From Macrococcus sp. DPC7161 (GTDB lineage: Bacteria > Bacillota > Bacilli > Staphylococcales > Staphylococcaceae), in NCBI RefSeq assembly GCF_004117835.1, contig NZ_SDSC01000001.1, positions 186,001 through 250,000 on the forward strand: DNA of 64,000 bases, in the 5' to 3' direction. A program made the position numbers and the translations under genes. Each line of letters starts with the position of its first letter. Position 1 is the stretch's first letter. Of the stretch, positions 51,652 to 60,574 are shown in pieces. Below the pieces are notes generated by a model that made no database searches, was not told the DNA's origin, and saw only the letters and a program-made list of their open reading frames with translations.

Positions 51652-52576
51652 AATTATTTTTATGGGAACGCCTGATTTTTCTGCACCTATTTTAAAAGCT
51701 GTACATGAAACATATGGTGTTGCTTTAGTAATCACGCAACCTGACAAACCTGTTGGTCGTAAGCGAGTATTAACGCCGCCTCCAGTCAAAAAACAAGCAG
51801 TAGAATTAGGTATTGAAGTGTATCAACCTGAATCGATGAGAAGTGATGAGGCTTTTGAATTTATTCAAAATGTTCAACCGGATTTAATCATCACAGCTGC
51901 ATATGGACAAATCTTACCTAAACGTGTTTTAGATATCCCAAGACTTGGTTGTATTAATGTTCATGCGAGTATTTTACCGAAATATCGTGGTGGTGCACCG
52001 ATTCATAAAGCAATTATTAATGGCGAATCTGAAAGTGGTGTCACAATTATGTACATGGCAGAGCAACTTGATGCGGGTAACATGATTGCACAAGAAAAAG
52101 TAGAGATTCTTGAAAATGATACGGTTGGTTTATTGCATGATAAACTAAGTGATTGTGGCGTGAAATTATTAATTGATACATTACCTTCTATATTTAATGG
52201 TACAAATGATAGTATTGAACAGAATCATGATGAAGCAACATTTGCATCTAATATTAGTCGTGATGAAGAGTTTGTTGATTTTAATAGAAGTACTGAAGAT
52301 GTACATAACCAAATTAGAGGTTTATCGCCATGGCCAGTTGCTTATGCCACATTAGATGGTAAAAATATGAAGTTTTGGTTAAGTGAAAAAGGGACAGCTA
52401 CTGGTACACCTGGTGAAATCATTGAAGTTACAAAAGATGCAATCGTTGTTGCAACAAAAGATGCATCTATTAAATTGTTAGAGATCCAACCTGCTGGAAA
52501 GAAACGCATGAAAGTACGCGATTATGTTGCAGGACTTCAATATGATCTAAAAGGGATGAAATTTAATGCAGAATAA
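51641..52576 (+). CDS. fmt: Methionyl-tRNA formyltransferase
   Basis: Formylates initiator Met-tRNA. The 311-aa protein has the N-terminal FMGTPDFSAPIL and the formyl-folate site HASILPKYRGGAPIHKAI. The C-terminal tRNA-binding OB-like domain (RGLSPWPVAY) is intact. Start is GTG 51641 inside def, preceded by ggaggagatg. It overlaps rsmB by 11 bp. Confidence 0.97.
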   Translation: MKNKIIFMGTPDFSAPILKAVHETYGVALVITQPDKPVGRKRVLTPPPVKKQAVELGIEVYQPESMRSDEAFEFIQNVQPDLIITAAYGQILPKRVLDIPRLGCINVHASILPKYRGGAPIHKAIINGESESGVTIMYMAEQLDAGNMIAQEKVEILENDTVGLLHDKLSDCGVKLLIDTLPSIFNGTNDSIEQNHDEATFASNISRDEEFVDFNRSTEDVHNQIRGLSPWPVAYATLDGKNMKFWLSEKGTATGTPGEIIEVTKDAIVVATKDASIKLLEIQPAGKKRMKVRDYVAGLQYDLKGMKFNAE

Positions 52577-53870
52577 TGTGAGATATGTTGCCTTAGAGAT
52601 ATTGGATAAAGTGTTAACAGATGGTGGCTATAGCAATTTATTAATCAATGAAGCGATTAAAGAAAATCGTATTGATGAAGTCGATCGTGGTTTGTTAACT
52701 GAACTTGTTTATGGAACACTGCAGCATAAATTGACTTTAGAATTCTATATTGAGCCTTATATTAAGACTAATATAAAAGGTTGGATGAGAAGATTATTAC
52801 TAATGAGTGTTTATCAAGCAGTTTATTTAAGTAAAGTGCCTGACCATGCCATTATTAATGAAGCGGTTGAGATTACTAAAAGACGTGGTTCTATTAGTGG
52901 TGCAAATACAATGAATGCGATCCTTCGTAATTTTCAACGTAACCCATTAAGAGATATAAATGAAATTAAAGATGACTTAAAGCGATTAAGTATCCAGACG
53001 AGTACACCTTTATGGTTAGTAAAGCATTGGAATACGCATTATAAATTTGATACGACAAAAGCAATTTGTCAATCCTTTTTAGAATATCCAGATACGACAG
53101 TACGCGTTAATGTGAGAAAAATTTCGATAGTAGATTGTATTGAACGTTTAAAGGATGAAGGATATAAAGTGAAACAATCTGAAATCGTACCAGAATGTTT
53201 AACGATTGTCGGTCAACCAATTGTACAAAGTGCTTTATTTAAACAAGGGTTTGTAAGTGTGCAAGATGCATCAAGTATGATGGTCGCTCAAGTATTAAAT
53301 CCTCAACCAGGTGAAACGATTTTGGATACATGTAGTGCACCGGGTGGAAAAGCGTGTCATATCGCTGAAAAACTTGGTCCATCTGGTGAAGTGATCAGTC
53401 ATGATGTGCATCCTCATAAAATTGACTTAATCCAATACAATATCAATCGATTAAGTTTAAGAAACATTAAGCCATCTGTACATGATGCAACTGAACCATT
53501 TGAAGGGTTATACGATAGAGTACTTGTAGATGCACCATGTTCCGGGTTTGGTGTTGCAAAAAGAAAACCAGAAATTAAATATGAAAAAACACCTAAAGAT
53601 ATTGATACATTATGGCCACTTCAATTGAAGATTTTAACGAATGCTTCAAAAGTCGTGAAACCTGGTGGACTTTTAGTCTATTCAACATGTACGATTGAAC
53701 AGATGGAAAACGACAATGTGGTTTACTCATTTGTCAAAGCAAATCCAGAGTTTGAAATTGAACTGATTGATTTACCAGTCTTTGGACAAAGAAAAACATT
53801 ACAAATTATGCCGCAAGATTTAAATTCTGATGGCTTTTATATTGCAAAATTAAGAAGGAAGGGTGAATAA
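52566..53870 (+). CDS. rsmB: 16S rRNA m5C967 methyltransferase RsmB (Sun)
   Basis: Methylates C967 of 16S rRNA. The 434-aa protein has an N-terminal NusB-like domain ([21 protein letters not shown]). The Rossmann methyltransferase domain has SAM motif [15 protein letters not shown] near residue 256, the proline-cysteine loop DAPCSGFG near 322, and catalytic [12 protein letters not shown] near 373. It overlaps fmt and is followed by rlmN 2 bp after its stop. Confidence 0.96.
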   Translation: MQNNVRYVALEILDKVLTDGGYSNLLINEAIKENRIDEVDRGLLTELVYGTLQHKLTLEFYIEPYIKTNIKGWMRRLLLMSVYQAVYLSKVPDHAIINEAVEITKRRGSISGANTMNAILRNFQRNPLRDINEIKDDLKRLSIQTSTPLWLVKHWNTHYKFDTTKAICQSFLEYPDTTVRVNVRKISIVDCIERLKDEGYKVKQSEIVPECLTIVGQPIVQSALFKQGFVSVQDASSMMVAQVLNPQPGETILDTCSAPGGKACHIAEKLGPSGEVISHDVHPHKIDLIQYNINRLSLRNIKPSVHDATEPFEGLYDRVLVDAPCSGFGVAKRKPEIKYEKTPKDIDTLWPLQLKILTNASKVVKPGGLLVYSTCTIEQMENDNVVYSFVKANPEFEIELIDLPVFGQRKTLQIMPQDLNSDGFYIAKLRRKGE

Positions 53871-53872
53871 TA

Positions 53873-54964
53873 ATGTCTTTAATCGAAAAAAAAGGTAAAA
53901 AGTTTTTGCCTAATTTTGAAAAACCCTCAATATATTCATTACAATTACACGAATTAAAAGACTGGTTAGCAGATAACAGCGAACCTGCATTTAGAGCAAA
54001 ACAAATTTTTAATTGGTTATATGTTAAACGCGTAAATGATTTTGAGGAAATGACTAATTTATCTAAATCTTTACGTGAAAAGTTAGCACAATCTTTCGTG
54101 ATGACTACTTTAAAGACTGTTGTTAAACAAGAAAGTAAAGATGGTACCATTAAATTTTTATTTGAATTACAAGACGGATACACGATTGAAACCGTATTAA
54201 TGCGTCATGATTATGGTAATTCTGTTTGTGTAACGACGCAAGTAGGTTGTCGTATTGGGTGTACATTCTGTGCATCTACTTTAGGTGGATTAAAACGTAA
54301 TTTAGAAGCTGGAGAAATCGTTGCTCAAGTATTAAATGTACAAAAAGCATTAGATTTAACGGAAGAACGTGTGAGTCACGTTGTTATCATGGGTATCGGT
54401 GAACCATTTGAAAACTATGAAGAAATGATGGATTTCTTAAAAATCATTAACCATAATGATGGATTAAACATTGGTGCGAGACATATTACCGTTTCAACAA
54501 GTGGTGTTATTCCTAGAATTTATGACTTTGCTGATGAAGAACTTCAAATTAACTTTGCGTTAAGTTTACATGCATCTAACGATGAATTACGTTCACGTTT
54601 AATGCCGATTAACCGTGCTTATAATTTAGATAAGTTGATGGAAGCGATCCGTTATTATGTTGATAAAACAGGTCGACGTATTTCATTTGAATATGGATTA
54701 TTTGGTGGTGTAAACGATCAAATACCTCATGCAAGAGAACTTGCTAATTTAATTAAAGATATCAACTGTCACGTTAACTTAATTCCAGTGAACCATGTAC
54801 CTGAACGTGATTATGTTCGTACCTCAAAGGAAGATATCTTTAAATTCGAAAAAGAATTAAAAAGATTAGGTATCAATGCTACAATTAGAAGAGAACATGG
54901 ATCTGATATTGATGCAGCTTGTGGTCAATTAAGAGCCAAGGAAAGACAAGAAGAAACGAGGTAG
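53873..54964 (+). CDS. rlmN: RlmN, radical-SAM rRNA/tRNA adenine-C2 methyltransferase
   Basis: Methylates A2503 of 23S rRNA and A37 of some tRNAs. The 363-aa radical-SAM enzyme has the cluster motif [10 protein letters not shown] near residue 122. The C-terminal catalytic Cys is near [10 protein letters not shown], and the methyl-carrying Cys is in the [10 protein letters not shown] neighbourhood by family knowledge. Start ATG follows aaggaaggg. Part of the def-prkC block. Confidence 0.96.
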   Translation: MSLIEKKGKKFLPNFEKPSIYSLQLHELKDWLADNSEPAFRAKQIFNWLYVKRVNDFEEMTNLSKSLREKLAQSFVMTTLKTVVKQESKDGTIKFLFELQDGYTIETVLMRHDYGNSVCVTTQVGCRIGCTFCASTLGGLKRNLEAGEIVAQVLNVQKALDLTEERVSHVVIMGIGEPFENYEEMMDFLKIINHNDGLNIGARHITVSTSGVIPRIYDFADEELQINFALSLHASNDELRSRLMPINRAYNLDKLMEAIRYYVDKTGRRISFEYGLFGGVNDQIPHARELANLIKDINCHVNLIPVNHVPERDYVRTSKEDIFKFEKELKRLGINATIRREHGSDIDAACGQLRAKERQEETR

Positions 54965-54969
54965 TCTTT

Positions 54970-55707
54970 ATGAAGGCACGTTTTTTTACAGATATTGGTC
55001 CAATCAGACAACGCAATGAAGATGATGGTGGTATTTTCTATAACCATACTGAGCAAAAATTATTAATTATTTGTGATGGTATGGGTGGTCATAATTCTGG
55101 AGATGTTGCAAGTAAATTTGTTACAGACAAATTAAGTAGTAGATTTATGGATGAAAACTATATAGAACTAGACCAAGCAGAAGCATGGTTAAGAACGAAT
55201 ATTTCTGATATCAATAGACAATTGTATGATATTGCGCATTTAGGTGATGAAAATCATGGTATGGGAACGACAATTGTTTGTGCAATTATGTATGAACATG
55301 AAGTCGTAATCGCAAATATTGGAGATTCAAGAGCATATTTTATTGAAGAACGTGATATGCGCCAGTTAACAAATGATCATACGTTTGTAAATCATCTTGT
55401 TATGGCTGGTGAACTCACTAAGGAAGAAGCAAAAGTACATCCACAACGTAATATGATTACAAAAGTTGTAGGTAGTGATAGAAGAATATTTCCAGATATC
55501 TTTAAATATGAATATGGACGATATGATTACATTGTATTATCAAGTGATGGCTTAACAGATTATGTTGATGAAGAGATTGTTCATCAAGAATTTTATAAGC
55601 ATGATAATACTGAATCGATTGGTCAAGCTTTATTGAATTTGGCAATCGATGCAAATGCTCGAGATAATATTTCATTGATTATTGTCCCTATAAAAGGAGG
55701 CAATTAA
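54970..55707 (+). CDS. prpC: PP2C-family Ser/Thr phosphatase PrpC (Stp)
   Basis: Dephosphorylates targets of the neighbouring kinase. The 245-aa PPM phosphatase has all metal motifs: IGPIRQRNEDDGG, CDGMGGHNSG, ANIGDSRAYF, SSDGLTDYV and ANARDNISLI. I start at ATG 54970 with gaggtagtc before it; an in-frame ATG at 54919 lies within rlmN. The stop is one base before prkC, which supports a phosphatase-kinase pair. Confidence 0.97.
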   Translation: MKARFFTDIGPIRQRNEDDGGIFYNHTEQKLLIICDGMGGHNSGDVASKFVTDKLSSRFMDENYIELDQAEAWLRTNISDINRQLYDIAHLGDENHGMGTTIVCAIMYEHEVVIANIGDSRAYFIEERDMRQLTNDHTFVNHLVMAGELTKEEAKVHPQRNMITKVVGSDRRIFPDIFKYEYGRYDYIVLSSDGLTDYVDEEIVHQEFYKHDNTESIGQALLNLAIDANARDNISLIIVPIKGGN

Positions 55708-55708
55708 C

Positions 55709-57727
55709 ATGCTCGGCACTGTAATTAGTGAACGTTATAAATTAATACGTTTTCTTGGTGGCGGTGGAATGAGTCATGTCTATTTGGCAGATGATATTAT
55801 TTTAAATCGAAAAGTTGCTGTTAAAATTATCACCATTCCACCAGTTGATGTGGATCGTGCAGGGCAACGATTCGAAAGAGAAGTTCAAAATACAACAAGT
55901 TTATCACATCAAAATATCGTCAAAGTATTAGATGTCGATGAAGATGAACACCATTATTATTTGATAATGGAGTATATTGAAGGGCCAACTTTACACGAAT
56001 ACATTCGTGAAAAAGGAAAGCTGGATGTTGAAGAAGCAGTCTTATTTACTAAGCAATTAATACGTGGTATTGAGCATGCACATCAACATCGCATCATTCA
56101 TCGAGACATAAAACCGCAAAATATTTTAATGACCAATGATAAAGAATTAAAAATTACAGACTTTGGTATTGCTCGCGCTTTGAGTGAAACTGCGATGACC
56201 CAAACGAATCATATTATGGGGAGTGTCCATTATCTTTCACCTGAGCAAGCTAAAGGTAAACCAACAGATGAAGCTTCAGATATTTATTCTATTGGCATTG
56301 TATTATTTGAAATGTTATCAGGGCACCCTCCATTTGAAGCGGAAACTGCTGTAGGTGTAGCGATTAAACATATACAAGATCCGTTACCATCAGTTCGTGA
56401 TGAAAATCCGCTCGTGCCGCAAAGTTTGGAAAATGTCATCATAAAAGCAACGATGAAAGAGAAGTATAAACGTTATAGAACGACTGATGAAATGTATGAT
56501 GATATCAACACTTGTTTGGATCAAGATAGAATTGATGAATCAAAATTAGTACACGAAGAAGATAAAACGAGGGTAATACCTGTCATTCAAGCTGATACGA
56601 TACCAGTGGCACCTATTCAAGAAAAGCATTTAGAAAATAAATATCAAAAAATAGAAAATGAATCGCCTGAGGAAATCAAAGAAAATAAGCATAGTAAAAA
56701 AAGTAAAAAGCGATTTTTATTAATGATGACATCTTTATTGTTATTAATTGCATGTTTAGCAGGCTTTACTTATTGGCTGACTTTCGCACCTAAATATGCG
56801 CATATTCCTAAAATAGAAGGAGTAACCGTATCAGAAGCGGTAAGTTTACTTGAACAAGAAAACTTGAGAAAAGGTAAAGTAACTTATCAATATTCAGAAA
56901 AAATTGATTCTGGCATCATAATTAAGGCAACTCCTACAATGGGCACTAAAGTTAAAGAAATGACACCTGTAGATTTATTAGTTTCTAAAGGTGTGAAATT
57001 ATTTAAAGTACGAGATTATGTTGGTAAAGATATCGATAAAGTAAAACCTGTTTTAGAAGAAATAGGTTTTGAAAATGTAAAAATTAAAGAAGAGTACAGC
57101 TTTGAGAAGAAAGGTTCTATAATTAAACAAAGTATTAAAGAGGGGCAAGAAGTGAATCCAAAGGATACTGCGATTACTTTAACAGTTTCTAAAGGTGTAG
57201 AAGAAATTTATGTCCCTGATTATACTGGACAATCTTTCTCTAAGGCAAAGTCTGAATTAGAAGCATTAGGGTTTGTTGTTAATGTTGTTTCTGAACAATA
57301 TGATGATCATGTGAAAAAAGGTCATGTGATTGCACAAAACATCCGTAATATTAAATTTGCATATGGTTCAACGATTAACTTTGATATTTCAAAAGGTAAA
57401 GAAAAGAAAGATAGCAAAAAAGAAGATGAAAAAGTTAAAGAAGATAAAAAATATGCACAGACGGTAACGATTCCATATCGAAAAGAAAAAAGTGATTCAT
57501 CAGAAACGCCAAGTGAACCAAATGAAAAACCATCACAACTTGTTGAGATTTATATAAAAGATAAGACCAATGATATTGGCACGATATATGAATCTTTTGA
57601 GACTACAGAGACAGTGAAGAAAAATATTATTTTAACCATTGAATCTGGTAAAACAGGCGCGTATATCATAAAAATAGATGGCAAAATATATGAGCAAGAA
57701 CAAATAGATTATGATGAAATCAAATAA
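55709..57727 (+). CDS. prkC: PASTA-domain Ser/Thr kinase PrkC (Stk1/PknB)
   Basis: Membrane kinase sensing cell-wall precursors. The 672-aa protein has a cytoplasmic kinase domain (glycine loop FLGGGGMSHVYLADD; catalytic HRDIKPQN near residue 131; DFGIA). A Lys-rich juxtamembrane region and one TM helix (~335-358) follow. Outside are three PASTA repeats (~363-560) and a C-terminal tail. Length and layout match S. aureus Stk1 (664 aa). Here rsgA does not follow; five other genes intervene. Confidence 0.97.
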   Translation: MLGTVISERYKLIRFLGGGGMSHVYLADDIILNRKVAVKIITIPPVDVDRAGQRFEREVQNTTSLSHQNIVKVLDVDEDEHHYYLIMEYIEGPTLHEYIREKGKLDVEEAVLFTKQLIRGIEHAHQHRIIHRDIKPQNILMTNDKELKITDFGIARALSETAMTQTNHIMGSVHYLSPEQAKGKPTDEASDIYSIGIVLFEMLSGHPPFEAETAVGVAIKHIQDPLPSVRDENPLVPQSLENVIIKATMKEKYKRYRTTDEMYDDINTCLDQDRIDESKLVHEEDKTRVIPVIQADTIPVAPIQEKHLENKYQKIENESPEEIKENKHSKKSKKRFLLMMTSLLLLIACLAGFTYWLTFAPKYAHIPKIEGVTVSEAVSLLEQENLRKGKVTYQYSEKIDSGIIIKATPTMGTKVKEMTPVDLLVSKGVKLFKVRDYVGKDIDKVKPVLEEIGFENVKIKEEYSFEKKGSIIKQSIKEGQEVNPKDTAITLTVSKGVEEIYVPDYTGQSFSKAKSELEALGFVVNVVSEQYDDHVKKGHVIAQNIRNIKFAYGSTINFDISKGKEKKDSKKEDEKVKEDKKYAQTVTIPYRKEKSDSSETPSEPNEKPSQLVEIYIKDKTNDIGTIYESFETTETVKKNIILTIESGKTGAYIIKIDGKIYEQEQIDYDEIK

Positions 57728-57764
57728 AAGAAAATCCGAATCAATGATTCGGATTTTCTTTTTG
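57728..57764 (+). terminator. Terminator after prkC
   Basis: Long perfect stem aagaaaatccgaatca / tgattcggattttctt with T-run, starting right after the prkC stop codon. Confidence 0.9.
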
Positions 57765-57814
57765 TATGCAATTAGAAACTCGTTTATAATAATGAAAAAG
57801 ACTAGGAGGACAAT

Positions 57815-58747
57815 ATGCAGTATTATCAAATTTTTCAACAAGTTGTTGCTACTTTAAAAGAGAAAGCACAATTATTTGATCAACAATTATATAATGATTA
57901 TTTACAAATATTTAAGCATTTACCCCCTCAAAATGATTTTACATTTACTCATATTATGATGGAATATATTTCAGATTTTAATATACCAGGAATATATTTT
58001 TACCAAAAACAAAAATATTATCCAGGATTTTTTGTTCAAAGATCGAATGATGTATTAGTAGTTACTGATGTAATCGATGATTTGCAATTTGTAATAGGTG
58101 ATGAAATAACTTTAATGAGTCATGATTCGATACTTGAACTCAGTGAGCGTTATAAGAAACATTTCTATGAAAAGCACAATGAGTATCAAGATTGGTCATT
58201 TATTTTACAAAAACAAAAAGAAGTTAAAGTGAAAAGAGGAGACACATGTTATTCATTCGAATTAGGACAATATTTGTATCCTCAATCTCAATTAAGAAAA
58301 GTCGAACGAGAGACATTAAATTATCAAGTTTTTACTATATATAATCTTGATGAATTAGATTTTGATCAAGTCGCGGATATGTCATTACAACCATTGATAT
58401 TAGATTTAAGACATGCATTTGGTACGAAAGCAATTTCTACACAGTTGTTAAGTAAAGTACATGAAATCATTAAGCAGCATACGATATTTATAATTCAAAG
58501 CCAATTTACTTGTGGGACTGCAGAAAAATTAATAGAAGTACTAAATAAATCTGATCAAGTCGTAACCCTTGGTCAACCGTCTTTTGGAATGGGCACAGAG
58601 TTTGTGCATCTAACAGTGGATCATTTTCATCTGGAATTACCATTAAATGAAGGGGAACCTATTGTCCCAGACATTGAATTAAATGCATTATATACGAATA
58701 AAGACAATTGTATGTTAGAAATCATCAATCGTTTAAAAACGATTTAA
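57815..58747 (+). CDS. S41 (C-terminal processing peptidase)-like protein, probably inactive
   Basis: A 310-aa cytosolic protein without signal peptide. The order of elements follows S41 proteases: a PDZ-like stretch (VTDVIDDLQFVIGDEITLM, ~83-101), LILDLRHAFG (~194-203), the active-site segment FIIQSQFTCGTAEKLIE, then GQPSFGMG, and the late VPDIEL motif. Ser of the family SA[S/A]E loop is replaced by Gly (~234), and the Lys of GEKTFGKG by Pro (~255). It is therefore likely a pseudoprotease or binding protein. Start ATG follows taggagga. The family assignment is by eye. Confidence 0.6.
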   Translation: MQYYQIFQQVVATLKEKAQLFDQQLYNDYLQIFKHLPPQNDFTFTHIMMEYISDFNIPGIYFYQKQKYYPGFFVQRSNDVLVVTDVIDDLQFVIGDEITLMSHDSILELSERYKKHFYEKHNEYQDWSFILQKQKEVKVKRGDTCYSFELGQYLYPQSQLRKVERETLNYQVFTIYNLDELDFDQVADMSLQPLILDLRHAFGTKAISTQLLSKVHEIIKQHTIFIIQSQFTCGTAEKLIEVLNKSDQVVTLGQPSFGMGTEFVHLTVDHFHLELPLNEGEPIVPDIELNALYTNKDNCMLEIINRLKTI

Positions 58748-58788
58748 ATGGGAATATAAATAATAATATATAACAGGGGGAATTTCTA

Positions 58789-60051
58789 ATGTCTAAATTG
58801 AAAGAGTCTGGTTTTGATCATACATTAACTATGTTAAAAGAGGGTTATACTTACATTCCTAATCGTACTGAAAAGTACCAATCACCTATATTTTTCAATC
58901 GTGTATTAGGTGGAAAACCATGTGCAATTATTTCAGGTAAAGAAGCAGCGGAACTTTTCTATAATAATGATTTAATCGAACGTAAAGGCACAATGCCAAA
59001 ACGTATCGTTAAAACGCTATTTGGGAAAGGTGCAATTCATACCACTACAGGGAAAGTGCATATTGATAGAAAAGCATTGTTTATGTCATTAATGACTGAT
59101 GAAAACTTAAGTTTGCTACGTCAAATTACTAAAGATGCCTGGGAAAATGAAGTTGATTCATTAATCAAAGTGAATGAGGTTAATGTTTATAAAAAGTCTT
59201 CTGAAGTATTAACTAAAGTAGGCTTAAAATGGGCGGGTATTGAAGATACGCCTAAAAATATCGACAAGATTGCAAAAGAAATGGATTTAATGATAGATTC
59301 ATTTGGTCAACTTGGAGGGGCTTATAAAGGTTATCGAGCAGCTCAAAAAGCAAGGGCAAATGTTGAAGCATATTTACAAAATCAAATTAAAAAAGTAAGA
59401 AAAGGAAAGTTAAAGCCTAGAGAAAATAGTGCATTATATGCATTTAGTCATTGGAAAGATATGAATAATAAACCAATGGATTTAGCATTATGTGCTGTAG
59501 ATTTAATGAATGTTATACGTCCTTTAGTTGCAATCAATAGATTTGTGACTTACGGGGTTTTAGCAATTCATGAATTTAATGGAGAGAAAGATAAATTAAA
59601 ATTTGGTACAGATGACTATGTTTATCAATTTGTACAAGAAGTAAGACGTTTCTATCCATTTGTACCTTATTTACCTGGTAAAGCTAAGAAAAAATTAACA
59701 TTTGATAATCAGAAGATTAAAAAAGATCAGATGATTTTATTAGATGTATATGGTACATTGCATAATGAAAAATTATGGGAATATCCAAATAGATTTGATC
59801 CTACAAGATTTGAAAATTGGGATGGTAGTCCATTCGATTTAATTCCTCAAGGTGGTGGTGATTACCATACAAACCATCGCTGTGCAGGTGAATGGATGAC
59901 GATTATTATTATGGAAGAAACAATGAAATTCTTTACTCGTACGATTTCATTTGAAGTACCGCCACAAGATTTTACTGTAGATTTAACAAAATTACCTGGA
60001 AAAGTAGCAAGCGGAATGAATATTCGTCAAGTTCAAGCATTAAATAATTAA
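58789..60051 (+). CDS. CYP152-family P450, OleT-like fatty-acid decarboxylase/peroxygenase
   Basis: A 420-aa peroxide-using cytochrome P450. The heme loop is PQGGGDYHTNHRCAGEW (Cys 365). Substrate-carboxylate Arg 244 lies in IRPLVAINRF, and His 84 in FGKGAIHTTTG with Phe 78. In Jeotgalicoccus OleT the equivalent His85/Phe79/Arg245 favour decarboxylation to terminal alkenes; P450BS-beta has Gln at the His site and mainly hydroxylates. The protein resembles OleT along its length as I recall that sequence. Start ATG follows caggggga. It stands alone, with a terminator after it. Confidence 0.88.
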   Translation: MSKLKESGFDHTLTMLKEGYTYIPNRTEKYQSPIFFNRVLGGKPCAIISGKEAAELFYNNDLIERKGTMPKRIVKTLFGKGAIHTTTGKVHIDRKALFMSLMTDENLSLLRQITKDAWENEVDSLIKVNEVNVYKKSSEVLTKVGLKWAGIEDTPKNIDKIAKEMDLMIDSFGQLGGAYKGYRAAQKARANVEAYLQNQIKKVRKGKLKPRENSALYAFSHWKDMNNKPMDLALCAVDLMNVIRPLVAINRFVTYGVLAIHEFNGEKDKLKFGTDDYVYQFVQEVRRFYPFVPYLPGKAKKKLTFDNQKIKKDQMILLDVYGTLHNEKLWEYPNRFDPTRFENWDGSPFDLIPQGGGDYHTNHRCAGEWMTIIIMEETMKFFTRTISFEVPPQDFTVDLTKLPGKVASGMNIRQVQALNN

Positions 60052-60061
60052 ATAAAATGGA

Positions 60062-60094
60062 CTCGATATCAATATTGATATCGAGCCCTTTTTA
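60062..60094. terminator. Terminator between the P450 and rhodanese genes
   Basis: A 24-bp perfect palindrome, ctcgatatcaatattgatat then cgag (60062-60085), is followed by a T-run. It lies between convergent genes and can serve both. Confidence 0.85.
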
Positions 60095-60095
60095 T

Positions 60096-60395
60096 TTAAA
60101 ATACAATTTCGCCATCCCAAGCATCCATGCCACCATCAACATTGACAACTTTGTAGCCTGATGCTTCTAAAAACTGACAAGCTTTCATAGAACGCCCGCC
60201 AGCTTTACAAATAACATAATACTCTTCATCTTGATTTAAGCCTTGATACGTTTGATCTAAAGTTGAAAGTGCATATAACTTAGCATCTTCAATGTGTCCC
60301 ATATTGTATTCATCTTGTTCACGGACATCAATAATTTTTATCGGTTCTTCTTGTTTAATTTTGTCTTTTAATTGCTGAATTGTTATTGTATTCAT
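60096..60395 (-). CDS. Single-domain rhodanese-like sulfurtransferase
   Basis: A 99-aa rhodanese domain. IIDVREQDEYNMGHIEDAKL near the N-terminus and the active loop ICKAGGRSMKACQFLEASGY with the persulfide Cys near residue 67 are present. VDGGMDAW ends the domain. I start at ATG 60395 behind ttggagg; the frame stays open upstream to 60497 but without conserved residues. Small cytosolic sulfur carrier; the partner is unknown. Divergent from kup. Confidence 0.9.
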   Translation of the reverse strand: MNTITIQQLKDKIKQEEPIKIIDVREQDEYNMGHIEDAKLYALSTLDQTYQGLNQDEEYYVICKAGGRSMKACQFLEASGYKVVNVDGGMDAWDGEIVF

Positions 60396-60574
60396 ATAAG
60401 CCTCCAATTGATTTTTAATTATCATATCATATTCAATGATATGTTGGGTAATGATATAAACTGGGTTAATATTCATATATGTACACAGGTTTGTCATATC
60501 ACTTTCAATAGAATTGTGATAGTATTATAAAGTTCTATAGAAATAAATTTTAATTTAAAAGGATGACTTAAAAT

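Noticed and set aside
60396-60574. c-di-AMP (ydaO) riboswitch upstream of kup
   Set aside because: The gap is too short and none of the conserved ydaO sequence blocks is recognisable.
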